Source: JADKIH01 sp049363815 (lineage in GTDB: Bacteria; Bacteroidota; Bacteroidia; AKYH767-A; 2013-40CM-41-45). From it: 64,000 bases of DNA. How positions within the stretch are numbered: the stretch's first letter is position 1; each line of letters opens with the position of its first letter. Shown one piece after another: positions 24,500 through 32,945 of the stretch. A program made the position numbers and the translations under genes. The notes under the pieces are model-generated. The model saw nothing but the letters and a program-made list of their open reading frames with translations, was not told the origin of the DNA and made no database searches. The stretch is taken from positions 13,953 through 77,952 of the forward strand of contig JBMQEM010000068.1 of assembly GCA_049363815.1 (NCBI GenBank), written 5' to 3'.

Positions 24500-26413
24500 T
24501 TAATAATTTCTTACTTGCTCTCTTAGATAGCTCGTGATATGCTTCATTTCCTCTTCTAATTTTAACATTACATTCTTCAACTTGGCATTTTCTGTTTTAA
24601 GTTCAGCAACTTCTGTTTCGAGGGAATCTGTTTTACGACTCAACTCCTGAGTAGCCGAAACATTTAACATAGTGATTGTATCGTAATCGACCGTACGGAA
24701 ATCATTCACTTCTTTACCATAAATAAAAAGGTCTTTAATGTCATCAGCTATGTCAAGTTCAAAACAAAATTCTGAATGTATTTCTGAAACTGAATTGTAA
24801 GCCGAAGTATTGTTGAGATGATACCATTTCACTTTATCACCTTTCAAAAGGTTATGAGGCTTTTCCAGTGTGATGATTACAGAACCATTTCCGGATGGAA
24901 TTGCTTTAGCTTTTGTATAAATATCAGGAATGTATGAAGTTATTTTTCTGACAGCAGAAGGAATTATTTCTTCCAGCTGCTGAGCAATCACTTTTTTAAT
25001 AACATCGTTTCCGAGAGTGATTTGATCAATATATCTAAAGTCTGTCACTTGAACTTTTTTCAAAACCTCAAGATCAGCTTTACTATCGCTTTGCCCAATC
25101 ACATTTTTAAAACGTTGATCTGAAAAGGTAGCCGGGCCAAGTGTACAAACGAATTTATGGTACGAAACAACGTCTCCTTCAAAAATTGCACATACACCGC
25201 TATTCCAATTTCCAACCGTCCAGTTTGGTCCGGCTGCAACACTATCACTACTCATTATTAATGCCGAATGAGTGATTCGTGTACCATAACCCTGTACATG
25301 CAATGGTGCCTGAGGGTTATTCCTGTTTATACCAACATGAGTACTTCCTCCATTGTAGACAATTCGCATCATCTCCACCTGTTGTCCAAGAGTATTGTAT
25401 CCGACAAACAAAAAATAATCAGAAGCGCCGCAGATCGAAAATGTAGTTGAATTTGGATCTTTCCCAATTCCACTGTAGGAATTGTTTAGTCCTTCCCACA
25501 AGACTAAACGTTTTCCTGCATCTGCATTCGGAAATTGCAGATAACCGGAACAATTCATATTTCCGTTCACATCAAGTTTCTGCGATGGATTCGCTTTTGA
25601 AATACCAACATTCCCTGATTTTGTGTCGATTACTAAATCTGCATTTGTATGATGTTGTCCACCTAATCCTAATTTACTATCTCCCATTCCCCAACCACCA
25701 TGTGAAACATACGCATTGATTCCTTTGCAAACTAATTTATGACTCACTTCTCCACCTGTATTGTTTTCAAAAGTTATAAACTGTGGAGTGACTACATGGA
25801 GATTCTCAGCAGGATCCTGAGTGCCTATTCCTATTTTACTTCCCTTTACTGTCCATGGAAGTTTTTCAATAGCCAGTTTGTATTTGGTATTACCGAAATG
25901 TACTTCAGAATTATCATTAACGTTGACACCAATCACACCTGAGATAGTCACAAATAAATAAGTTGTACCTGGATAATAATTTGATTTGATGCCGCTGAAC
26001 TTAAGAAGTATACTTGCATTCTCTTTATTCCAAGGTAGAAGTGCCGGATTTTTTTTTAATGCCGGCTTTAGTTCCCAGCTAACCTCCGGTCTTGACTTAT
26101 TTAATTGCGTAACAAGAAAAGAAGTTGTATCCAAAGCGACATTGTCAACTCCTGCTACTTGTGTAATGGTTTCAATAGATGCGGAAGCTATTATTGCATC
26201 AACCTGATTAAGTGTTCCCAGCAGATAATCCCTATTATGAACCCCATGAAGAAAATTCCATTCGATTAGCGCATTTGTAAAATCAAGTTTATACTCATCG
26301 CTGAGATTCGAAAGGCGAAGAGTCAGAGCGTTATCCGTTTTACCATCATTCACTATTGAAGAGGAATCAAATCCTAGATGAAGAGGGACAGGTAATTTTC
26401 TTAAGTGCGTCAT
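24500..26413 (-). CDS. Cassette protein B: tail-fibre-like protein with S74 intramolecular chaperone domain
   Basis: A 637-residue protein. Residues 200-420 contain tail-fibre type repeats: 'G-I-G-T-Q-D-P-A-E-N-L-H-V', 'V-G-I-S-K-A-N-P-S-Q-K-L-D-V-N-G', 'V-G-I-N-R-N-N-P-Q-A-P-L-H-V'. At residue 431 begins F-S-D-Q-R-F-K-N-V-I-G, the start of a peptidase S74/endosialidase-chaperone domain, where Ser431 would be the self-cleavage residue; 'A-Q-Q-L-E-E-I-I-P' and 'D-Y-D-T-I-T-M-L-N-V' follow as expected. Residues 590-637 are a coiled coil (E-T-E-V-A-E-L-K-T-E-N-A-K-L-K), fitting trimer assembly. Known S74 proteins are phage fibres or cell-surface trimers. Here no phage genes are near; it is the second gene of the cassette, 31 bp after the first. 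Confidence 0.8.
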   Translation of the reverse strand: MTHLRKLPVPLHLGFDSSSIVNDGKTDNALTLRLSNLSDEYKLDFTNALIEWNFLHGVHNRDYLLGTLNQVDAIIASASIETITQVAGVDNVALDTTSFLVTQLNKSRPEVSWELKPALKKNPALLPWNKENASILLKFSGIKSNYYPGTTYLFVTISGVIGVNVNDNSEVHFGNTKYKLAIEKLPWTVKGSKIGIGTQDPAENLHVVTPQFITFENNTGGEVSHKLVCKGINAYVSHGGWGMGDSKLGLGGQHHTNADLVIDTKSGNVGISKANPSQKLDVNGNMNCSGYLQFPNADAGKRLVLWEGLNNSYSGIGKDPNSTTFSICGASDYFLFVGYNTLGQQVEMMRIVYNGGSTHVGINRNNPQAPLHVQGYGTRITHSALIMSSDSVAAGPNWTVGNWNSGVCAIFEGDVVSYHKFVCTLGPATFSDQRFKNVIGQSDSKADLEVLKKVQVTDFRYIDQITLGNDVIKKVIAQQLEEIIPSAVRKITSYIPDIYTKAKAIPSGNGSVIITLEKPHNLLKGDKVKWYHLNNTSAYNSVSEIHSEFCFELDIADDIKDLFIYGKEVNDFRTVDYDTITMLNVSATQELSRKTDSLETEVAELKTENAKLKNVMLKLEEEMKHITSYLREQVRNY

Positions 26414-26444
26414 AATTTTATTTCTTTAATGTTTTTTTTATAGA

Positions 26445-29400
26445 CTAATCAATATTAGTAGGATTCAGTTTTAGCCACCCTTCCATTGCTGTTGTTGCAG
26501 AAGATGAAACGAAACGGGAATTTACCGGGGTAATAAAACCTTTGTCTAGTATAAGTTCGATCTTATTTTTCTGAGAGAGAATGTTCATGGAAGGAATTTC
26601 GCTAGTGCGTTGACTCCGCGGTAGAATTACCGCTGTGTTACTACCCAAGTCGCCGATCCAGTTCAGTTTAATCAGTTCATTCCATATCTCAGCACCTGCT
26701 TTAAATGCTTCTACAAAAACTGATTTATGTACAACTCCCGTAGTAGATATTTCTTTCCATTGGTTTTTTTCCTTTACTAACCATGACCACGAATAGCCCG
26801 GTTCATTCCGAAGTGGAATTGCAGTTTCGCCACCAGGTGTGAGAAGCGGTCTTATAAAAAATGGAACACTCATTCTTCCAAGCGCAGGCTTAAACTGATC
26901 GTCAGGTATACTGATGGCTTTTACCGGCACTACACCACAAGCGGCATGTGCCTTTCCACGGGGATCCATTAGCATCGTTACATACACGGGCTTAGATGTT
27001 GCGGAAATTGTAATTGTAGGGTCAAGCGAGTCATAAAATTTAATACCTTGTGGGATAGTTGTTCCTTTCTTAACGCTAAGAATCGAATGATAATTTCTTT
27101 CTGTTTCCCCATCGATCCAATAACCATAAATACCATCGTTGAGTCGACCTGATTCTCCCAGTCGTACAGGGACTTTTACATTTTCAAATCCAAAACTTGT
27201 GCGGTCTGATTTATAATTAATGGAATTGATGAATGAAGGCCAATCCTGATTGATCGCCGGATTACCTTTGAGTTGAAAATCAAGCGAGGCTCTTACGATG
27301 GCTAAAGGCTTGCCCATAAGCATAGCAAGGTCAGTATGCTGGGCGAAATTTTCAGGGTCTATCGTCTCCTGTGTCTTTTCAAGTAATTCCAGAAAATCCG
27401 GTTGCATCCGACAAGTAAAAAGAACAACTTCTTTCAGATGTATGTTTGAAATTTGTTGTAATGAAACAGGAAAGTTATTTCCGGGAGCAGGTTTCCATCT
27501 TTTTTCAAGTTCCGCAAGAAGAGTTGCTTCGGGGTTAACGGGATTAATTGAGATATTTACAGTCAGATCAACGATTCCCAGTATATAGCCGGAAGCATCG
27601 TAAACATCAATTGACCTATCGAGGATGTTAGGAATGATCCATCCACACAGCGGACTGGTTGATGGATGACTATTCATTTCCATTTCCTGATGGTTGGCCG
27701 ACATCCACCGAAAATTCATCCGAGTAGGTTGGGTAAATCGTGCCGATATGAGTGCTGACTTTTCTTCGATCAACATTGATCTTGAATAAGCAGTTTGATT
27801 TGAATCGGGATTTATATCAACGAATCTACCAAAAGAATCAACTACTCTCAATCGATTAATGCTTACTGTACCTGTAAGAATTGGAAGGAATGCGGCATCG
27901 TGAATTGGAGAACGGAAAGCCATCCTGCCAACATTTTCCTTTACTTTTTGAATGAAAGGAATATTAGAAGAAACTGCAAGCGGATCAGAAATATCCAATT
28001 GCATAGAACGATTCCTCATCAGCATTGAATCATGAAAGCCATCAAGTGCTTGTGATAAGAATCTGGTATCAATAAGTTGGTCTTCTACCTTATCAATCAG
28101 TGCTGCCAATTCTTTATCATCTCCACAATCAAGTTTCTCCAAAGATTTTATGACTCCTTGAGAAGCATGAGACGAAAGGATCGTAGACCCTGAAATAATA
28201 TCACTGAAGAAACGATCAGTAGTTGTACGCTTCAAATCGAATTCAGGACCATCTTCCGGCAGATGATAATTCGAAGTGATCAAATCAATGTTGAAATTTT
28301 CATCCTGAGATGTAAGCTTCATTGAATTATTCTGTACTTCCCATTCAAGGATCACAGGATTCCAGCAATTGATCTTTCCATAATGTGTATTTGTTTTCTG
28401 GTTCAGTATTGGCAAATTCAAAACTTCAATAAATTCAGCAGGACTAGGACTTAGCGCCGGAGCTGTTACATTAATGTTTTGAATAGAATTTGAAATATAA
28501 TTATTGTCAATCCTCAATTCATTTTTCGAAACAGAACTTGCAACATCTCCGGAAATTAAAACTACAGGTTCATTTGGTATCCAATACCGGGGAGCGGGAC
28601 CTTTTTTTAATTCTAGTTTTTTCAAACCAATCATGTTCCTATCACAAAAAATATCTGTCTCAGACAAGGCTTTGTCCCAAAATCTTAATGAAGCCATATT
28701 CCCTTTTAGTCCGGAGAAGAATTCAATTTTCAGTGTTGAATCAATAGGAAGAAAACTTGTTACATAAAGATGAAACCATCTCTCCTTTGGAAGATCCTTC
28801 CAGTGAAAATCCTGAAACGGATCGAGCAATTCGCCATCAACATAAATGTTTTTCCAGAAAGAAGTGACTCCCATAGGAGAAATAGTTGCCTTCGGATTTT
28901 TATCCAGGCTGAATAAAATATTTTCAGCATCATTTTGATTTTGATCAATATGGATCATGCAGGAAAAACCGGAATATTTTTTCGGAGAAAAGGAAGACAA
29001 ACTTGGAGAATATCCTTTCACTCCATCAAACCGGGCCCAAGCGATATTTCCCATTGAAGAATCTGCTGTTCCTGTTTTGTATTCAAGGCTCGTGGGATCA
29101 GAAAGCTTTAACTCCAATAAAATTTTTGCATCACTATTAGATTTCCATTTCGTTGATGAATGGTTGTAATTTTCAATAAGCTCATCCAATTCTTTTTTAT
29201 CAGCCGCTCCTTTTAAAGCAAGTTCCTTTATTATTTTTTTCTTTATTTCAATTTGACGGAAAGAATTTTTACTTAAGAAATCGGAAACAGCACCGGGTTG
29301 AGGCATAGTGATCGTATCTTCCGCAAGGTCGTCGACCCATATTTCATTTTCCTTTCGTGAAGTAAGGCCATTCAGGTTGTCAGAAAGTATTGCACCTTCT

Positions 29401-30848
29401 TTGGTGGCTTCTAATTTTCCGGGAATACCATTATTGGAAGGAATTGCGAAAAGATTATTTGGCAAAGGATGACAGGAAACAAGATACTTGTGCCAGTCAG
29501 CGAACAATTGACTTTCCAGATCGTGGAGACAAGCGCTTTCGACATGGAGATCTTGCATAAACTGATTTACTTTATTCAAATGATGTGAAAAAGCATCCGG
29601 AAGAGTAATTTCCATAGGAGCAGACGGTTTGATCGGAGTTGCGCTTTTTCCTGGAGAAGGTACAGGTTCGACATCGCTCGAAACAACCATATACAGTTCT
29701 CCTCCGGATTCCGGTTTGAAACCTTTTTCATGAAAAGCTTCTTGCAAAAGAGGACCAGTGTCAAGTTTTTTACCTTTTACTTTACCAATGAGTTGTATCG
29801 CTTCTAATTGCTCTTCAATTTTTGTGGCTTCCTCCGGAGTAGTTCCAATTTTTTTTCCCAGATAAGCAGATAGTGCCTGCGTACCAGTCCAGCCCAATGC
29901 AATTGTACCAGTTGTTGCATTAGTAATTTCATCTGCACTGAAACGGCTCGAACTAATCTCTGATCGGAAAAGAATTCCTACAGAAGGCTCAACGATTTTA
30001 TCTTTATCATCAAGCCTGTCATTTGAAAAATCTATGATTGCTTTCCTTGCTTCATCTGATTTAACTTCTTCTTTATACCAACCAATTAGCTCGTACCGAT
30101 AAAAGTCGTTTAAATTTTTAATTTCAGGATCGAAGAATCCGAAAACGCTTTTGCAATTTGGATAAAAAGCTGCAAAAGTGGGTTCGCCAAAACATTCAAT
30201 TGTAAGATGCTTGTAATACTCGCCTGTACCAATTTGAATATTAGAATCAATAGGCTTTCCTGTTATTGAATCGATTTCAAATTGCCTTCCCATATATCTG
30301 AAAGGCTGAAGCTCATTCTTTGAAGTGTCAATAGCAAATGGTACAGTTGTAATTCTTTCTCTTTCGAAATCAGGTACTGACTTGCGAAGGAAAGTACTTT
30401 CAATCATCCATGATTTTTCCACAACAGGACCAATTAGTGGATTTCTATGTGTTATTCTCCTTACTATCCAACAATCGGGAAGGTGAGGAAATAATGCGCG
30501 ATGCTTAAATGCTCCGGCGCCTTCTGTTCCCGGAGGGTGCAAAATACCATGAGATAATTCGACAGGAAATTTCCAATGCAGATGGAGCCCGGGTTCCAGA
30601 AAACGAGTTTCGAACGGAGCAGGTTGAGCGGAGAAATACGTATATGGATTGGTTTCGTTTACAATAATTTTTTCTACTCCTGTTTTTCCTGGGCGAAAAT
30701 CATAATATGGCAACTTACTGAATTCTGCTTTCGGCGGTGTAATTTCAATGGGCTTCGCAGAGAATAAAGCGTCCATTTGAAGAGCAATGGATAAATAGGG
30801 AGAACCCTTACCAGGTTTTACTTTTGTAGGAGGAATTTTTGCAGCCAT
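26445..30848 (-). CDS. Cassette protein A: giant protein with internal LamG-like domain
   Basis: A 1467-residue protein, the first gene of the five-gene cassette. No signal peptide or membrane helix. The N-terminal 250 residues carry a recognisable but unnamed pattern: L-E-P-G-L-H-L-H-W-K-F-P near 85, then 'F-P-H-L-P-D-C-W-I-V-R-R' near 123. Around residues 600-740 a jelly-roll lectin-like (LamG/concanavalin) domain is suggested by 'R-W-F-H-L-Y-V-T', 'I-Y-V-D-G-E-L' and 'L-R-F-W-D-K-A-L-S-E-T-D-I'. The C-terminal third has 'V-T-M-L-M-D-P-R-G-K-A-H-A' and 'Y-S-W-S-W-L', and the protein ends E-G-W-L-K-L-N-P-T-N-I-D. From memory, giant uncharacterised proteins of other phyla share the H-L-H-W and P-x-x-W-[IL]-V phrases. 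Function unknown; glycan binding by the LamG-like part is inference. Confidence 0.7.
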   Translation of the reverse strand: MAAKIPPTKVKPGKGSPYLSIALQMDALFSAKPIEITPPKAEFSKLPYYDFRPGKTGVEKIIVNETNPYTYFSAQPAPFETRFLEPGLHLHWKFPVELSHGILHPPGTEGAGAFKHRALFPHLPDCWIVRRITHRNPLIGPVVEKSWMIESTFLRKSVPDFERERITTVPFAIDTSKNELQPFRYMGRQFEIDSITGKPIDSNIQIGTGEYYKHLTIECFGEPTFAAFYPNCKSVFGFFDPEIKNLNDFYRYELIGWYKEEVKSDEARKAIIDFSNDRLDDKDKIVEPSVGILFRSEISSSRFSADEITNATTGTIALGWTGTQALSAYLGKKIGTTPEEATKIEEQLEAIQLIGKVKGKKLDTGPLLQEAFHEKGFKPESGGELYMVVSSDVEPVPSPGKSATPIKPSAPMEITLPDAFSHHLNKVNQFMQDLHVESACLHDLESQLFADWHKYLVSCHPLPNNLFAIPSNNGIPGKLEATKEGAILSDNLNGLTSRKENEIWVDDLAEDTITMPQPGAVSDFLSKNSFRQIEIKKKIIKELALKGAADKKELDELIENYNHSSTKWKSNSDAKILLELKLSDPTSLEYKTGTADSSMGNIAWARFDGVKGYSPSLSSFSPKKYSGFSCMIHIDQNQNDAENILFSLDKNPKATISPMGVTSFWKNIYVDGELLDPFQDFHWKDLPKERWFHLYVTSFLPIDSTLKIEFFSGLKGNMASLRFWDKALSETDIFCDRNMIGLKKLELKKGPAPRYWIPNEPVVLISGDVASSVSKNELRIDNNYISNSIQNINVTAPALSPSPAEFIEVLNLPILNQKTNTHYGKINCWNPVILEWEVQNNSMKLTSQDENFNIDLITSNYHLPEDGPEFDLKRTTTDRFFSDIISGSTILSSHASQGVIKSLEKLDCGDDKELAALIDKVEDQLIDTRFLSQALDGFHDSMLMRNRSMQLDISDPLAVSSNIPFIQKVKENVGRMAFRSPIHDAAFLPILTGTVSINRLRVVDSFGRFVDINPDSNQTAYSRSMLIEEKSALISARFTQPTRMNFRWMSANHQEMEMNSHPSTSPLCGWIIPNILDRSIDVYDASGYILGIVDLTVNISINPVNPEATLLAELEKRWKPAPGNNFPVSLQQISNIHLKEVVLFTCRMQPDFLELLEKTQETIDPENFAQHTDLAMLMGKPLAIVRASLDFQLKGNPAINQDWPSFINSINYKSDRTSFGFENVKVPVRLGESGRLNDGIYGYWIDGETERNYHSILSVKKGTTIPQGIKFYDSLDPTITISATSKPVYVTMLMDPRGKAHAACGVVPVKAISIPDDQFKPALGRMSVPFFIRPLLTPGGETAIPLRNEPGYSWSWLVKEKNQWKEISTTGVVHKSVFVEAFKAGAEIWNELIKLNWIGDLGSNTAVILPRSQRTSEIPSMNILSQKNKIELILDKGFITPVNSRFVSSSATTAMEGWLKLNPTNID

Positions 30849-31383
30849 AAAACCAAATATTCTTAATATTAGTTTTTAAAGAATGACAGAATATAATAAC
30901 AAACATCAACGACACTAAAATCGACCTTTCATTTTTTCTAAAGAAAATCAAATTTATGAAACTAAATTAGGATTCCTAATTCAAATGATTGCTGAGAAAG
31001 TGATCACTGATTAGACTAACAATAAATTCTATTCGAATGCAGAGCTTGAAAGTTCTAAGAAAGAATTGATTTATCACACTCACACTAAACAATCACATCT
31101 GCGATTAGTACAGAAGAGCGTTCAAAGGTCGAGCTACAATTTGGTGAATCTAAGAAACGTATTGGAAAATTCAGTCTGAGTTTGAGTGCGAGTGTGAAGC
31201 TCGATAGTTATTGGAAAAAATCGGAGGTTCACACTCGCACTATACACTCAAATCTGTGATTGGTACTCCTTACGGGACTGAGTTCGAACCTTTTTTATGA
31301 GGATTTGAAGAGATTTTGGGCTTTAAAGCAAGTTTTGGTCTGATTTTAACAAAGGATAGGAATTAGTCTGATTTCTATAAAGT
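30849..31383. other. Intergenic region upstream of the five-gene cassette
   Basis: This 535-bp stretch should hold the cassette promoter on the minus strand. TAAATTTG (read on the minus strand, 30949-30956) matches the -7 consensus, but its nearest TTG is 25 nt away and the leader would be about 95 nt. The middle part holds a repeated 38-bp sequence and an inverted repeat, listed separately. No gene is visible. Confidence 0.4.
31074..31266. repeat. Imperfect 38-bp direct repeat with an embedded inverted repeat
   Basis: Two 38-bp copies, 31074-31111 and 31229-31266, agree at 32 of 38 bases and start with TCACACTC. Between them, 31184-31198 (GAGTGCGAGTGTGAA) is complementary to the start of the second copy (31228-31241), which allows a 14-bp hairpin with a loop of 29 nt. 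The copies are 155 bp apart and bound no gene. Confidence 0.65.
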
Positions 31384-31998
31384 TCAATTTATAAGCCGCT
31401 TAAAACTACAAAACAAAAAATTCTGAATGGTGTTGAATGGTGTCTTGTGATCTTCGGTCACACATTTCAGTTTAGAAAAACCATCACTTAACTGCTGTTG
31501 AAGTTCTTCTTCGGTATATTGGTGTACATCGAGCATACTGCATTTTTTAGGGCCCTTATCTGAAAAAGTTCCTATAACCATAAATCCATTAACTGCTCGA
31601 CGTGCAGTTTCAAGATAAGTATTCATATCCTCAGAACTTGTAAGGAAATGAAAAGTTGCTCTATCATGCCAACAATCGTAATTCGACGTGGGTTTAAATT
31701 CCGTAACATCACTTACGATCCAGTTTACTTTTACGGCTTTTTCTCCAAGTCGTTGCTTAGCTTTGTTAATTGCCGTTTCAGATATATCGAGAACAGAAAT
31801 ATTTTCATAGCCTTCATTTAGTAAATAGTCAACAAGATTACTATCACCCCCTCCTATATCAATTATATTTGAAGTCTTCGGCAAATTAAAGCTATGAAAA
31901 AAATCTAATGACATTTTAGGAATTTCCTGTGTCCAACTAACTTCATAAGGTTGCTTGGTTGAATACACTTTTTCCCAATGTTCTTTTCTTGATTCCAT
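31384..31998 (-). CDS. Class I SAM-dependent methyltransferase
   Basis: A 204-residue cytosolic enzyme. The SAM-binding motif I is I-I-D-I-G-G-G-D-S-N-L at about 42-52, motif II ends 'V-L-D-I-S', motif III region has 'V-S-D-V-T-E-F' and 'Y-D-C-W-H-D-R-A-T-F-H-F-L' forms the motif IV region. This last phrase is found in thiopurine/tellurite-type small-molecule methyltransferases, so a metabolite or metalloid rather than a nucleic acid is the likelier substrate. It is the last gene of the minus-strand run below the metal island, 128 bp after another methyltransferase. Substrate unknown. Confidence 0.8.
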   Translation of the reverse strand: MESRKEHWEKVYSTKQPYEVSWTQEIPKMSLDFFHSFNLPKTSNIIDIGGGDSNLVDYLLNEGYENISVLDISETAINKAKQRLGEKAVKVNWIVSDVTEFKPTSNYDCWHDRATFHFLTSSEDMNTYLETARRAVNGFMVIGTFSDKGPKKCSMLDVHQYTEEELQQQLSDGFSKLKCVTEDHKTPFNTIQNFLFCSFKRLIN

Positions 31999-32126
31999 GT
32001 TACTTTTGTATTGAATTAATATGCTAAATTATTTTTTAAGTTTAAAATCTAGATATATTCTTGAATGACCTAGCCATTTTATTTACAGGACTTCAATTTA
32101 CATAGAAAATTGGCTTTTGACAAGTG

Positions 32127-32879
32127 CTATTTCTTCACGCCTAAAAACAGAAGAGAATTTTTTTCAATGTTTTTTATTTTATCCGATTCAACTTCAAAGT
32201 GAATCTCTTTGAATTTATCTCCAATGAATTCAAAGAAATTATCTTCATTGAATCTTATATGCTTGAGAGGGTCTGTATTTGTAGCATTCTGGTGAGGAAC
32301 GCGTATAAAAATTAAGCCTCCTTTTTTGAGTGTATTAACCGCCATATTAAAGAAATTTTTAGTACGGTACTGTTGAGTACTTTGATTTCCATTCAAGTCT
32401 ACATTTAGATGTATTGCATTACTGAGAACAAGATAATCAAATGACTCAGGGTGAAATTGAGTTTCATAAAGCCACTCACTTTCAAATTGAATATTAAATC
32501 TCTCATTGTATTCTTCTAGCGCTAAAATTGGTGGTCGCAATTCAAAAGTAGAAGGATCTGCAACAACTGTATAATGCTTATATAAATCGAATATGGTTTT
32601 CAGTGATTCCTTTTTTTCGTCGGGTATAATGGTTTTCCATTTCACCTCAAGGGAATGCTCTATGATTTGGTTTTCAGTTTCCCTGTCAATTCCCGATAAG
32701 TTTCTGATTCCAACATCATGATATAAGTCCCAAAGTTGATCAGGAAGTCCACACCCAATATCAAGGACAGAATTATTCTCTTTTTCTAAAAATTTTGCAA
32801 CAAATGGGTCATTTTGCATCTTGATTAACAAACTTGCAGAAGTTATATTAATATTTGGTGGCGGGACAGTCAATTTCAT
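32127..32879 (-). CDS. Class I SAM-dependent methyltransferase
   Basis: A 250-residue enzyme with motif I V-L-D-I-G-C-G-L-P-D at about residue 40, then 'L-S-G-I-D-R-E-T' as the acidic strand, 'F-D-Y-L-V-L-S-N-A-I-H-L' as the motif IV region and 'L-K-K-G-G-L-I-F-I-R-V-P' as motif VI. A roughly 60-residue stretch between the ribose Asp and motif IV is longer than usual. Substrate unknown. It lies 66 bp after the CopB-type ATPase gene on the same strand, which may mean cotranscription, though not necessarily a metal function. Confidence 0.75.
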   Translation of the reverse strand: MKLTVPPPNINITSASLLIKMQNDPFVAKFLEKENNSVLDIGCGLPDQLWDLYHDVGIRNLSGIDRETENQIIEHSLEVKWKTIIPDEKKESLKTIFDLYKHYTVVADPSTFELRPPILALEEYNERFNIQFESEWLYETQFHPESFDYLVLSNAIHLNVDLNGNQSTQQYRTKNFFNMAVNTLKKGGLIFIRVPHQNATNTDPLKHIRFNEDNFFEFIGDKFKEIHFEVESDKIKNIEKNSLLFLGVKK

Positions 32880-32945
32880 GCTCTAAAATAATCAATAAGT
32901 GTTTTTAAAATAGAATTATTTTTCAACACTATATGGATAATTAAA

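Noticed and set aside
15987..30848. Extracellular contractile injection system or prophage
   Set aside because: The S74 fibre invites it, but no sheath, tube, baseplate, AAA+ ATPase, capsid, portal or terminase gene is present.
31074..31266. CRISPR array
   Set aside because: Only two imperfect copies, 155 bp apart, with no regular spacers and no cas genes.
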